DNA of 64,000 bases. Origin: Pandoraea faecigallinarum (lineage in GTDB: Bacteria; Pseudomonadota; Gammaproteobacteria; Burkholderiales; Burkholderiaceae). The stretch lies in contig NZ_CP011807.3 of NCBI RefSeq assembly GCF_001029105.3, positions 4,402,001 to 4,466,000 on the forward strand, written 5' to 3'. Shown piece after piece: positions 9,379 to 18,507 of the stretch. Both the position numbers and the translations under genes were made by a program. Below the pieces are notes generated by a model. That model saw only the letters and a program-made list of their open reading frames with translations. It made no database searches and was not told the origin of the DNA. Within the stretch, counting starts at the first letter, position 1. Each line of letters begins with the position of its first letter.

Positions 9379-9407
9379 TTGACAGCCTATAGAGGGCTAC
9401 CTATAAT
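9379..9407 (+). promoter_or_regulatory. Consensus sigma-70 promoter of tRNA-Met
   Basis: A perfect -35 box TTGACA (9379-9384) and perfect -10 box TATAAT (9402-9407) are separated by the optimal 17 bp. The tRNA begins 11 bp beyond the -10 box. There is no GC-rich discriminator of the stringent type between -10 and the gene (CTTTCTTCTAC). Confidence 0.93.
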
Positions 9408-9418
9408 CTTTCTTCTAC

Positions 9419-9495
<77 letters not shown>

Positions 9496-9503
9496 AATGC
9501 GAA

Positions 9504-9536
9504 AAGCCGCTGCTCCGAAAGGTTCAGCGGCTTTTT
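9504..9536 (+). terminator. Intrinsic terminator of tRNA-Met
   Basis: Arms AAGCCGCTG and CAGCGGCTT enclose a 12-base loop and are followed by TTTT. The hairpin starts nine bases after the CCA end. Confidence 0.93.
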
Positions 9537-9613
9537 CTATGGCCGATCTTTCCATGCCTGATCGGCTTATCGATTCCGGCGTTGCCGCTCGCGACGCATG
9601 GCTCGTGCAGCGA

Positions 9614-9997
9614 TCAATCGAAGTCGAATATCTCGAACAGCGACTTCTTCTTGCGCGGACGGTCGTCGTCGCGTCGATGGCCGTCGTGGCCGTGGCGATG
9701 CCCTTTGCGATAGTCCCGGTCGCGTTTGTCGTACCCGCCGTGATATTCGCCGCCATATTCGTTGTCATATTCGCGCGATTCACGCGCCGCGCGACCGTCG
9801 TGACCTTCCCGGCCGAACCCGCGCTGCACCACCGGCGGCGGTGCCGACACGCCTTGCATACCGTCCGTGCGCTCGATCAACTTGTCCAGCTCGCCGCGAT
9901 CCAACCACACGCCACGGCAGTTCGGACAGTAATCGATCTCCACTCCCTGCCGCTCGGCCATCAACAAATCCGGGGTACCGCATACAGGACATTTCAT
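9614..9997 (-). CDS. TFIIB-type zinc-ribbon protein
   Basis: A small cytoplasmic protein (127 aa) whose N-terminal half is a zf-TFIIB zinc ribbon: MKCPVCGTP and, about 22 residues on, YCPNCRGVWLDRGELDKLI. These supply four cysteine ligands. The C-terminal half is a charged tail rich in Gly, Asp, Arg, His and Tyr, with little predicted structure, ending KKKSLFEIFDFD. Proteins of this type are common but not functionally defined; zinc or nucleic-acid binding is the most that can be inferred. It is convergent with the tRNA transcript. Confidence 0.85.
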   Translation of the reverse strand: MKCPVCGTPDLLMAERQGVEIDYCPNCRGVWLDRGELDKLIERTDGMQGVSAPPPVVQRGFGREGHDGRAARESREYDNEYGGEYHGGYDKRDRDYRKGHRHGHDGHRRDDDRPRKKKSLFEIFDFD

Positions 9998-10081
9998 CGT
10001 TTTCGCTCCGTCACGTAAAAGACAACGCCCTCAATGTATCGGGGACGATATGACGAAAAAACCTGTATTTGTAGACATCCG

Positions 10082-10100
10082 ACTTCGGCAAAACCGAAGT
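10082..10100. other. Small perfect hairpin upstream of the zinc-ribbon gene
   Basis: Arms ACTTCGG and CCGAAGT flank a CAAAA loop, 85 bp upstream of the zinc-ribbon start codon. No T-tract follows on the minus strand. It may be an operator or a leader hairpin. Confidence 0.45.
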
Positions 10101-10230
10101 TTCCGTAGATTGACCGACCATCACGGCATTGCTGCGCCGCCTGCGCGGTCGACCGCCCGTTGTTCCTCCGTCCGCGGCGAATTGCGAGCACGGCAAGCGA
10201 AATGATGGTCGTCCCCGACATCCGCCGATG

Positions 10231-10268
10231 AAAAAAGCGGTGCCGATTCTCACCGGCCCCGCTTTTTT
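10231..10268. terminator. Bidirectional intrinsic terminator downstream of terC
   Basis: Arms AAAAAAGCGG and CCGCTTTTTT enclose an 18-base loop, giving a T-tract in both directions. It lies 22 bp past the TerC stop codon on the minus strand. Confidence 0.9.
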
Positions 10269-10290
10269 CATTGCGCGACAACAACTTCGT

Positions 10291-11070
10291 TTAATGCAGC
10301 ACGCGCGTCTTCTCCGCCTCGCGCCGGGCCCTGGCCCGGCGCGTCATCATGTTCAGCCCCTCGACGAACGCCGAGAACGCCATGGCAGCGTAGATGTAAC
10401 CCTTCGGGATATGGGACCCAAAGCCCTCCGCGATCAGCGTCATCCCGATGACCAGCAGGAAACCCAGCGCCAGCATGACCACCGTCGGATTCGCCGCAAT
10501 GAAGCGCGAGAGCGGCCCCGCCATGAACAACATCGCGGTCACCGCCGCAATGACGGCAACGAACATGATGGGGATGTGCTCGGTCATGCCCACCGCCGTC
10601 ACGATACTGTCGATCGAGAACACCAGATCCAGCACCAGAATCTGCATGACGGCCGCGCGCGCCGTGATCGTCGCCACGGTGCCCGCCCCCGACGCACCAT
10701 CGCCATGCGCCTCGTCGTCCGGACCGATCGCGACATGGTGATGCATCTCCTTTGTCGCCTTCCACACGAGGAACAGCCCCCCGGCAATAAGGATCAGATC
10801 GCGCCACGAAAAGCCGTGATCGAACAACTCGAAGAGCGGCGTGGTCAGCTTGGCAATCCAGGCCACTGTGCCCAGTAATGCCAGACGCATGACAAGTGCC
10901 AGCGCGATACCCATGCGCTGCGTGCGCGCACGCATCGATAACGGCAGCTTGTTCGTCAGGATCGAAATGAAGATCAGGTTGTCGATGCCGAGCACGACCT
11001 CCATGACCACCAGCGTGACGAGCGCCGCCCATACCGCCGGGTCGACCGCCAAAGCAAGTAAATAGTCCAT
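10291..11070 (-). CDS. TerC-family integral membrane protein
   Basis: A 259-aa inner-membrane protein of the TerC family with about seven helices. The two conserved acidic motifs are [12 protein letters not shown] (about residues 24-35) and [12 protein letters not shown] in the second half. Members have been linked to tellurite resistance and to metal, especially manganese, efflux. A loop with HHH ([10 protein letters not shown]) and a short acidic stretch in the middle could bind metal. The start [11 protein letters not shown] is typical. I looked for a yybP-ykoY manganese riboswitch upstream and saw none. Substrate is inferred from family only. Confidence 0.9.
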   Translation of the reverse strand: MDYLLALAVDPAVWAALVTLVVMEVVLGIDNLIFISILTNKLPLSMRARTQRMGIALALVMRLALLGTVAWIAKLTTPLFELFDHGFSWRDLILIAGGLFLVWKATKEMHHHVAIGPDDEAHGDGASGAGTVATITARAAVMQILVLDLVFSIDSIVTAVGMTEHIPIMFVAVIAAVTAMLFMAGPLSRFIAANPTVVMLALGFLLVIGMTLIAEGFGSHIPKGYIYAAMAFSAFVEGLNMMTRRARARREAEKTRVLH

Positions 11071-11253
11071 ATGTGCGCCAGAGTTTCCGTATGGTTATCG
11101 GTATGTCCGCCACCGGCCGGCAGCGGATCTTCCCTTCATATCCCGCACACAACGTAGTGTCCGGGCTCAGGACAGCATCATCGTCGAACTCCCGCTTCGC
11201 AAAAACCAGCTATATACTTCGCTTTAGTTCGGTTTTTCCGAAACATTCCATCC

Positions 11254-12255
11254 ATGTTGAATTACCGCCATCTTTACTACTTCTGGGTGGTCGTCAAGGA
11301 AGGCGGCTTCGCGCGCGCCGCGCAGCGCCTCGACATGGCCGTGCAGACGATCAGCGCGCAGGTTCGCGAACTGGAAAAGTCGCTGGGCCACCAACTGCTC
11401 AAGCCGGCCGGACGTGGTGTCGCCATGACGGAGCCAGGTCAGGCGGCCTTTCGCCGTGCGGAGGAAATCTTCCGCCTCGGCCAGGCCATTCCCGACGAAG
11501 TCCGCGAAGCGGCGAGCGGCCGGGTCGCCCGGCTGGCCGTGGGACTCGCCGACGGTATCTCCAAACTCGCCGCCCACGCCATTCTCGCACCTGTGCTGGA
11601 CACACCCTCGCTGCGGCTCGTCTGCCACGAAGGGGAACACGAACAACTCCTCGCCGAACTTGCGCTGCATAAGCTCGACCTCGTACTCGCGAGCCAGCCC
11701 GCGCCTTACAACCCGACCTTACGTCTGACCAGCGAACGACTGGTGGCGTCGCCGATCGACTGGTATGGCCCCGCCTCGCTCGTGCGCAATGTCTCGCGCG
11801 ACACCTTCCCGCAGTGTCTGACGGAACTCCCCGTATTATTGCCGACCGGTCACTCCGTGCTGCGATCCCGGCTCGATCAGTGGTTCGAGTCGCAGGGCCT
11901 GCGCCCGAACATTGTCGGCGAGTTCGAAGACAGCGCATTGATGGCCGTGTTCGCCACGCGCGGCATGGGGGTGTTCGCCCTGAGCGAGGCGGGCGCGGGC
12001 GATGTCTCCCTGTTACGGGGACTGCGCTGGCTGGGCCGGCCGCAGGGCGTGCACGAAGACATCCACGCCATTCGCTCGCGACGCGGCGAAGGACATCCGC
12101 TCGTCACCCGCATTCTCGCGAATACGATGGCGGCGACGTCCGCAACGTCCGCAGCGGTCGCGCCGGACGATGCGCCATCGGCATCTGCTATAAGAACGAC
12201 TGACGCGCCCTCCCGCCCGTCGTCACCTGTGAGGAAACCCCATGTCGAGTCGTAG
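11254..12255 (+). CDS. nhaR: LysR-type regulator, NhaR family
   Basis: A 333-aa LysR-type regulator. The N-terminus MLNYRHLYYFWVVVKEGGFA and the helix-turn-helix (about 20-60, with AVQTISAQVRELEKSLGHQL) closely follow NhaR, the activator of Na+/H+ antiporter expression. The effector domain spans about 95-295. The last 40 residues are Ala/Ser/Thr-rich and variable. No nhaA antiporter gene is adjacent; instead it overlaps the following permease gene by 14 bp, suggesting co-transcription. The true target is unknown. Confidence 0.87.
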   Translation: MLNYRHLYYFWVVVKEGGFARAAQRLDMAVQTISAQVRELEKSLGHQLLKPAGRGVAMTEPGQAAFRRAEEIFRLGQAIPDEVREAASGRVARLAVGLADGISKLAAHAILAPVLDTPSLRLVCHEGEHEQLLAELALHKLDLVLASQPAPYNPTLRLTSERLVASPIDWYGPASLVRNVSRDTFPQCLTELPVLLPTGHSVLRSRLDQWFESQGLRPNIVGEFEDSALMAVFATRGMGVFALSEAGAGDVSLLRGLRWLGRPQGVHEDIHAIRSRRGEGHPLVTRILANTMAATSATSAAVAPDDAPSASAIRTTDAPSRPSSPVRKPHVES

Positions 12256-13312
12256 CGACCAGCGCAAGTTCTTCCACCTCATGCTGTTCATCGTGACAGT
12301 CGTGTTCGGGTGGATTCTGTTCCCGCTGTTCGGCGCCGTATTCTGGGGGACGATCCTTGCCGTGCTGTTCCAGCCGGTGCAGCGCCGCATGCTCGCGCGC
12401 ATGCGCGGCCGCCCGAACCTCGCCGCGCTTACCACGCTCGCCGTCATTCTGGTGATCGTGATCCTGCCGCTCACGCTCGTCGTGGGCATGCTCACGCAGG
12501 AAGTCAGCACGGCGCTCGTGCGCTTTCGCACCGATCTGCCGCAACTGACCGTCGCCTTCCAGCAATTGCTCGACCGTCTGCCCGCCAGCGTTCACCGCAT
12601 CATGGATCTCGCAGGCGTGCAGGACGTCAACGCCATACAGCAGCGGCTGGGAGACGGTGCCGCGCAGATCGGACGCCTCGTGGCCGTCTACCTCGTGAGC
12701 ATCGGCCAGAACACGGCGCAACTGCTGGTGAGCTTCGGTGTGATGCTGTACCTGCTGTTCTTCCTGCTGCGCGACGGCACGGTGCTCGGCGCGATGGTGC
12801 GCCGCGCGCTGCCGCTCGACGAGCGCCACAAGAGTCAACTGATCCGGCAGTTCACCACGGTCGTACGCGCGACGGTCAAAGGCAACATCGCCGTTGCCGT
12901 TGCGCAAGGGGCGCTCGGCGGCTTCATCTTCGCCGTGCTCGGTATTCAGGGATACGTGCTCGCGGCCGTGGTGATGGCGTTTTTGTCGCTGTTGCCCGCC
13001 GTCGGCGCGGCCGTGGTGTGGGTGCCCGTAGGGATATGGCTGCTGCTCGCCGGGCACGTCTGGAAGGCGGTAATACTGTTCGCATTCTGCGGCACCATCG
13101 TCAGTCTGGTGGACAACGTGCTGCGTCCGATTCTCGTAGGCAAGGACACCAAGCTGCCCGACTGGGTGGTGCTGATCTCCACCCTCGGCGGCATGTCGCT
13201 CTTCGGACTGACGGGCTTCGTCATCGGCCCGCTCATCGCCGCCCTCTTCATCGCGAGCTGGAACATCTACACACGCCTGCGCGACGACGACGATGCCGCC
13301 GATGCGGGCTGA
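12242..13312 (+). CDS. AI-2E/PerM family membrane permease
   Basis: A 356-aa polytopic inner-membrane protein of the AI-2E (PerM/TqsA) superfamily. About eight helices are readable, with two hydrophobic hairpins near the N-terminus, a soluble middle (about 95-150), and conserved C-terminal parts GNIAVAVAQGALGGFIFAVL and DNVLRPILVG followed by GLTGFVIGPLIAALF. Members export autoinducer-2 or act as Na+/H+ antiporters, so the substrate cannot be read from sequence. The pairing with an NhaR-type regulator makes a cation/proton role an attractive inference. Confidence 0.86.
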   Translation: MSSRSDQRKFFHLMLFIVTVVFGWILFPLFGAVFWGTILAVLFQPVQRRMLARMRGRPNLAALTTLAVILVIVILPLTLVVGMLTQEVSTALVRFRTDLPQLTVAFQQLLDRLPASVHRIMDLAGVQDVNAIQQRLGDGAAQIGRLVAVYLVSIGQNTAQLLVSFGVMLYLLFFLLRDGTVLGAMVRRALPLDERHKSQLIRQFTTVVRATVKGNIAVAVAQGALGGFIFAVLGIQGYVLAAVVMAFLSLLPAVGAAVVWVPVGIWLLLAGHVWKAVILFAFCGTIVSLVDNVLRPILVGKDTKLPDWVVLISTLGGMSLFGLTGFVIGPLIAALFIASWNIYTRLRDDDDAADAG

Positions 13313-13324
13313 CGCCGCCTGTCG

Positions 13325-14893
13325 TCAAGCGAAACTGCACGACATCGCCGCAACGTCGTCGCTCACCTGTGCCATCACGGCATCCCAATCGCCTCGCGCC
13401 GGCTGACGATACAGCGACGCCGAAGGGTACCAGTCGCTATCGCGTCGCATCATCTGCCAGCGCCAGTCCGGCGTGTAGCTCAACAGCACCCAGACCGGTT
13501 TGCCCAGTGCGCCCGCCAAATGGACAACGGCGGTGTCGGCGGCGATCACGAGGTCCATTTGCGCAATGACGGCGGCAGTCTCGGCAAAATCGCTGAGTTT
13601 CGCGCCAATGTCGTGCACGTTGCCGTGCACCTTTCGATAATTCGCCAGCGCGGCATGCTCGTCGTCCGTCGCGTCGACCTGCAACGAATAGAACTGTGCG
13701 TTCGTCGCGAACAACGGCGCCCAGTGCGTCAACGCGATATCGCGATTCGGCGGGTACGGACGCGTGCGCCAGACGAAGCCAACGCGCATCGCCCCCTCGG
13801 GCTTCGCCCCGAGCATCGAGCGCCAGATCGTTTCGCGTCCCGCGCTGGCGCGCAGATACGCGGCGCTCGTGGCCACATTGCCGCCCACCTTGAGCAGATG
13901 CGGCAGGCTGAGCAGCGGCATCTGCCAGTCGAACGACGGCACCGGCATATGCTCGCCCAGCACCGTCACCCCCCGTGCGAAACCACCCAGCAATGTCACG
14001 AGCGGCGCCTGCACCGAGAGCACCACCGTCGCGCCCAACGCCACCAGACGAGGCACGAAACGCACGAACTGCAAGGTGTCGCCGAAGCCCTGTTCGCTGT
14101 AGACGAACACCGTCTTGCCCGCAAGCGGGGCCTTGCCGTCCCATAGTCGATCGTCGAACCGGCGCGTCTGCATACCGTCCTGCCAGCGCCACTCGTAGTC
14201 GTGCCAGCCGTGCTCGAAGTCGCCCATCAGCAGGTGGGTCTGCGCGCGATTGGTCCGCGCCCCGGCGTGATCCGGCGCGAGCCTCACGGCTTCGTGCAGG
14301 CATTTCAGGGAATCGGCGAACGCGTGCCGTTCGCGCAGCGCCACGCCAAGATTGACGAGGGGGTCGGGCTGTTGAGGCGCAATCGCATTGGCGAGCCGGT
14401 AGGCGGCGATCTCCTCGTCGAATCGACCCAGCGCACCGAGCGCGCGTCCTTTGTTGAAATGGGCCTGCCACAGCGCGGGCGCCCTGGCGGCCGTGCGCTC
14501 GAACCAGGCAAGTGCGCGGGCATTGTCGCCCGCCTGCGCCCACGTCAGGCCGATGGTGTGCAACGTGCCGATGACGTCCGGCGATTGCTGCACGGTCGCT
14601 TCGAACAACGCCTCGGCACGCATCGGACGGCCGGCCTGCAAGCTGGCCATTGCGGCATCGAAAGTAGGCTGCGCGCCGGGGCGCGGCACGAGCGCGAGCA
14701 GACGATCGAACGCATCGGCTGCGGCCTCGAACGCGCTCATGCGCAACGAGACGTAGGCGAGCCCTTCGAGCGCGGGGAGAAATTCGGGAGACTGTTTCAG
14801 AACTTGTCGTAACTCGGCGATCGCCTCGTCGAGCCGGCCGGCGGCACTCAGTTGTCGTGCACGCTCGCAACGCGCGTCTAATGGCGTCGTCAT
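13325..14893 (-). CDS. TPR protein with GT9-like C-terminal domain
   Basis: A 522-aa cytoplasmic protein. Residues 1-230 form a series of tetratricopeptide repeats, for example LWQAHFNKGRALGALGRFDE and PDPLVNLGVALRERHAFADS. Residues 260-515 resemble a heptosyltransferase-like (GT9/GT-B) fold: VFVYSEQGFGDTLQFVRFVP, VGFVWRTRP and AADTAVVHLAGALGKPVWVL, which is typical of nucleotide-sugar-binding glycosyltransferases. Such proteins may glycosylate surface or flagellar proteins, but no target gene lies nearby. I chose the MTTPLDAR start (14893); an in-frame GTG or ATG further upstream adds 16 poorly conserved residues. Convergent with the AI-2E-type gene. Confidence 0.8.
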   Translation of the reverse strand: MTTPLDARCERARQLSAAGRLDEAIAELRQVLKQSPEFLPALEGLAYVSLRMSAFEAAADAFDRLLALVPRPGAQPTFDAAMASLQAGRPMRAEALFEATVQQSPDVIGTLHTIGLTWAQAGDNARALAWFERTAARAPALWQAHFNKGRALGALGRFDEEIAAYRLANAIAPQQPDPLVNLGVALRERHAFADSLKCLHEAVRLAPDHAGARTNRAQTHLLMGDFEHGWHDYEWRWQDGMQTRRFDDRLWDGKAPLAGKTVFVYSEQGFGDTLQFVRFVPRLVALGATVVLSVQAPLVTLLGGFARGVTVLGEHMPVPSFDWQMPLLSLPHLLKVGGNVATSAAYLRASAGRETIWRSMLGAKPEGAMRVGFVWRTRPYPPNRDIALTHWAPLFATNAQFYSLQVDATDDEHAALANYRKVHGNVHDIGAKLSDFAETAAVIAQMDLVIAADTAVVHLAGALGKPVWVLLSYTPDWRWQMMRRDSDWYPSASLYRQPARGDWDAVMAQVSDDVAAMSCSFA

Positions 14894-15370
14894 GCGGCGC
14901 ATCCTTGCTTGTCTTGGAATTGGAGGGGGACGGGCCGGCAAGCCGCATATTTACCGGAAGCAAGCACGCCCCCGGGGACAGGCGCCGTAGCCCGAGCGAG
15001 CGGTGCACACTACACGACCGCACGGCGCGAAGCAAGCCGCGGGAATTGGTCCGCGCAACGCCAATAAAGTTCACACATTCACAGTATCGGCTTGCACCGG
15101 CCTCGATGCGCGTTTTTCGGAAGCGCAAACGGACATCCCGTCAGTGGTATCACTCAATGAAACCGCCTTCTCCCGCAGTGCAGCATAAATACCACAGTCA
15201 CGCATGAGCGACCCCGTTTGCCAACGTATGGCACGCGCTTTAACATCTTTTTGCGGGGCAATCTGGTAGCATCCGCTGCCGTCATTGCGCGCGCGCCATG
15301 CCGTTGCCGTGCCGCACTTCGACGCTTCAGTCCTGTTGTCCGTCCGAACCCTCATCCAGACGAGGTCCTG
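14894..15370. other. Gene-free interval, divergent promoter region
   Basis: About 480 bp between the divergent TPR-glycosyltransferase gene and the ABC permease gene. No convincing ORF, RNA gene or terminator is visible. It has somewhat lower GC than the flanks around 15050-15260 and presumably holds promoters for both genes. Confidence 0.6.
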
Positions 15371-17110
15371 ATGACGCGCGTAGCCCGTCCGTTCATCCCC
15401 GCCACCGCGCGACGCCTGCTGCCCAACCGCTGGGACTTCATTGCGTTCCCGATCATCATCGGTTTTCTGATGGTCAGTTCGTCGGGCATTCGTCAGACGT
15501 GGGCGCCGCTGGGCGACCTGCATACCGAAGTCATCTCGCTGGATCCGGCCAACCTGCCCGAATACGCGTTGCGCACCACGCTGCGAATGCTCGCGGCGAT
15601 GGTGGCGTCGCTCGTCTTCACGCTGGTCTACGGTACGCTCGCCGCCAAGAGCCGGCGTGCGGAGAAACTGCTCGTGCCGATGCTGGACATCCTTCAGTCG
15701 GTGCCGGTGCTGGGCTACATCTCGTTTACCGTCACGTTCTTTCTCGCGCTTTTCCCGGGACGCGTGCTGGGCGCCGAGTGCGCCGCCATCTTCGCGATCT
15801 TCACAAGTCAGGCGTGGAACATGACGTTCTCGTTCTACCAGTCGATGCGGACCCAGCCGCGCGATCTGTCCGAAGTGGCGGTCAACCTGCGCCTCTCGCC
15901 GTGGCAGCGCTTCTGGAAGCTCGACGTGCCGTATTCGATGCCGGGCCTCATCTGGAACATGATGATGAGCATGTCGGGCGGCTGGTTCTTCGTGGTGGCC
16001 TCCGAGGCGATCACCGTGGGCGACAAGACCGTCACATTGCCGGGTATCGGCGCGTATCTCGCCACGGCGATCCTTCAGCGCGATCTGGGCGCCGTCGGAT
16101 GGGTGATTCTGGCGATGGTCGTGGTGATCGTCATTTACGATCAGTTCCTGTTCCGCCCCATGGTCGCGTGGGCGGACAAATTCCGTCTGGAAGACACCGT
16201 CTCACAGGCCGCGCCCGAGTCCTGGGTGCTCAACGTGATTCAGCGCACGCGCGCGATTCAGTTGCTGCTGCGCCCGCTGGGCAAGCTGCTGCGCACGATT
16301 GCCCGCATGCGGATGCCGATCTCGCTGCCTGCGGCGATTCACTCCGAAGCGAATACGCCTTTGTCGCGTGTCATCGACTGGCTGTGGGCCGCGCTGCTCG
16401 TCGTGCTGGGCGTGGCGACCGCGTGGAAGATCTGCACCTTCGTGCTGGCCGAAGTCGGCGGGACGGAGATTCTGCGTGTGTTCGGCCTTGGCCTTGTCAC
16501 GCTGGTGCGAGTGGTCGTGCTCATCGCCATTGCGTCGGCGATCTGGGTGCCGTTGGGTGTGCTGATCGGGCTTCGCCCGAAGCTGGCCGAGCGCATCCAG
16601 CCGCTTGCCCAGTTTCTCGCCGCCTTCCCGGCGAACCTGCTGTTCCCGATCTTCGTGGTGGTCATCGTCCACTTCCGCCTCAATCCGGACATCTGGCTCT
16701 CGCCGCTGATCGTGCTGGGCACGCAGTGGTACATCCTGTTCAACGTGATCGCGGGGGCCACGGCGTTCCCGAACGACTTCAAGGAAGCGGCGACCAACTT
16801 CCGCATTCGCGGCTGGCAGTGGTGGCGTCAGGTCATGCTGCCGGGCATCTTTCCTTATTACGTAACGGGCGCGATCACGGCGTCGGGCGGTGCGTGGAAC
16901 GCCTCCATCGTCTCGGAATACGTGCAATGGGGCGACGACAAGGTCGCCGCGCACGGCCTGGGGGCCTATATCGCGCAAACGACGGCCGCCGGCGACTATC
17001 CGCGCATTCTGCTCGGCATCGCGGTGATGGCGCTGTTCGTCGTGCTGTTCAACCGTTTGCTGTGGCGCCCCATGTACGCCATCGCCGAAAACAAGCTTCG
17101 TCTGAATTGA
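15371..17110 (+). CDS. ABC importer permease with two fused BPD_transp_1 domains
   Basis: A 579-aa inner-membrane permease made of two homologous permease halves (about 20-270 and 320-575). Each has the EAA-type cytoplasmic loop: DLSEVAVNLRLSPWQRFWKL in the first and DFKEAATNFRIRGWQWWRQV in the second. It therefore supplies both membrane subunits of the transporter. The family belongs with nitrate/sulfonate/bicarbonate importers. I chose the ATG at 15371 (MTRVARPF), preceded by GAGGTCCTG; longer readings run into intergenic DNA. The ATPase gene follows after 10 bp. No periplasmic binding-protein gene is found next to it. Confidence 0.9.
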   Translation: MTRVARPFIPATARRLLPNRWDFIAFPIIIGFLMVSSSGIRQTWAPLGDLHTEVISLDPANLPEYALRTTLRMLAAMVASLVFTLVYGTLAAKSRRAEKLLVPMLDILQSVPVLGYISFTVTFFLALFPGRVLGAECAAIFAIFTSQAWNMTFSFYQSMRTQPRDLSEVAVNLRLSPWQRFWKLDVPYSMPGLIWNMMMSMSGGWFFVVASEAITVGDKTVTLPGIGAYLATAILQRDLGAVGWVILAMVVVIVIYDQFLFRPMVAWADKFRLEDTVSQAAPESWVLNVIQRTRAIQLLLRPLGKLLRTIARMRMPISLPAAIHSEANTPLSRVIDWLWAALLVVLGVATAWKICTFVLAEVGGTEILRVFGLGLVTLVRVVVLIAIASAIWVPLGVLIGLRPKLAERIQPLAQFLAAFPANLLFPIFVVVIVHFRLNPDIWLSPLIVLGTQWYILFNVIAGATAFPNDFKEAATNFRIRGWQWWRQVMLPGIFPYYVTGAITASGGAWNASIVSEYVQWGDDKVAAHGLGAYIAQTTAAGDYPRILLGIAVMALFVVLFNRLLWRPMYAIAENKLRLN

Positions 17111-17120
17111 AGGGACCGTG

Positions 17121-18446
17121 ATGCCAAACGATACGAACGCTGGCCAATCGATCGCCGGAAAAGAAATCTTCTCGCTCGCCAACGTCAGTCGCGGCTTCCG
17201 CAAGGGCAGCGACGAGCGTCAAGTACTCGACAGCGTGAACCTGCAACTGCACGAGGGCGAGATTGTCGGCCTGCTGGGCCGCTCCGGCTCCGGGAAGTCG
17301 ACACTGCTGCGCATCATCGCCGGTCTGATCCAGCCCAGCTCGGGCGACATCCGCTACCTGGGCCAACCGCTCGAAGGCCCGCCCGAGGGCGTGGCGATGG
17401 TGTTCCAGACCTTCGCGCTGTTTCCGTGGCTGACAGTGTTGCAGAACGTGGAAGCCGGGCTCGAAGCGCTGGGCGTGGAACCTCGCGAGCGCCGCGAGCG
17501 GGCGCTCGCCGCCATCGATCTGATCGGTCTGGACGGCTTCGAGAACGCCTACCCGCGCGAACTCTCCGGCGGCATGCGCCAACGCGTGGGCTTCGCCCGG
17601 GCGCTGGTGGTCAACCCCACGCTGCTGCTCATGGACGAGCCGTTTTCCGCGCTCGACGTGCTCACGGCGGAAACGCTGCGTACCGATCTGCTCGACCTGT
17701 GGAGCCAGCGTCAATTGCCGATCAAGTCGATCCTGATCGTCACGCACAACATCGAAGAAGCGGTCTTCATGTGCGACCGGATTCTGGTGCTGTCGTCGAA
17801 TCCGGGCCGCGTGGTCGCGGAGATCAAGGTGCCGTTCCCGCACCGTCGTAACCGCCTCGATCCGGCGTTTCGCAAGATGGTGGACGACATTTACGCGCTC
17901 ATGACTTCGCGCCGCAACGCCCACACCACGCAGAAGATGCCGCTGGAGCTTTCCAGCCCGCTGCATGAGGTCTCGACCAACCTGATGGCCGGTCTGCTCG
18001 AAGCCCTGGCGGTGCCGCCGTACAACGGGCGCGCCGACTTGCCGGACATCGCGCAGACGCTGCTGCTCGAAGTCGACGATCTCTTCCCGGTCGCCGAAAT
18101 TCTCGATCAGTTGGGATTCGCGGAACTCAAGGAGGGCGACATTTTGCTCACCGCCGCGGGCAAGCGGTTCGTGGACGTAAGTACGCAGGAGCGCAAGGTG
18201 CTGTTCGCAGAGCATTTGCTGCGTCACGTGCCGCTCGCGGCGAAGATTCGCTCGGTGTTGCAGGAGCGTCGCGGCCAGCGCGCGCCGCGCGTGCGTTTCG
18301 AGCAGGAACTGGAAGATTCGATGTCGGACGATCTGGCGCAGGAAACGCTCGACACTGCGATCAACTGGGGCCGTTACGCCGAGATCTTTTCGTACAACGA
18401 CCACACCGAAACGTTCAGTCTCGAAGACATGGAAGGCGCGAGCTGA
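17121..18446 (+). CDS. ABC importer ATPase with AAA-associated C-terminal domain
   Basis: A 441-aa ATPase. Residues 15-260 form the nucleotide-binding domain, with Walker A GRSGSGKST, signature LSGGMRQRVGFARAL and Walker B LLLMDEPFSALD. About 170 extra C-terminal residues (270-441) match the AAA-associated domain seen on some nitrate/sulfonate-type ATPases; its role is not known to me. The ATG at 17121 has AAGGGA upstream; a GTG one codon earlier is possible. It partners the double permease immediately upstream. Confidence 0.92.
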   Translation: MPNDTNAGQSIAGKEIFSLANVSRGFRKGSDERQVLDSVNLQLHEGEIVGLLGRSGSGKSTLLRIIAGLIQPSSGDIRYLGQPLEGPPEGVAMVFQTFALFPWLTVLQNVEAGLEALGVEPRERRERALAAIDLIGLDGFENAYPRELSGGMRQRVGFARALVVNPTLLLMDEPFSALDVLTAETLRTDLLDLWSQRQLPIKSILIVTHNIEEAVFMCDRILVLSSNPGRVVAEIKVPFPHRRNRLDPAFRKMVDDIYALMTSRRNAHTTQKMPLELSSPLHEVSTNLMAGLLEALAVPPYNGRADLPDIAQTLLLEVDDLFPVAEILDQLGFAELKEGDILLTAAGKRFVDVSTQERKVLFAEHLLRHVPLAAKIRSVLQERRGQRAPRVRFEQELEDSMSDDLAQETLDTAINWGRYAEIFSYNDHTETFSLEDMEGAS

Positions 18447-18507
18447 CCGGCGTTTGCGGCAACGAACCCCGAATGCGGCCGGCCATGCGCCGCAAGGCGC
18501 ACGCCGG

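Noticed and set aside
11071-11253. Manganese (yybP-ykoY) riboswitch upstream of the TerC gene
   Set aside because: I looked because TerC genes often carry one, but saw neither the conserved core nor a convincing helix pair.
16202-17203. 333-codon minus-strand frame opposite the ABC permease
   Set aside because: Low-complexity Arg/Asp/His composition; shadow of a recognisable permease.
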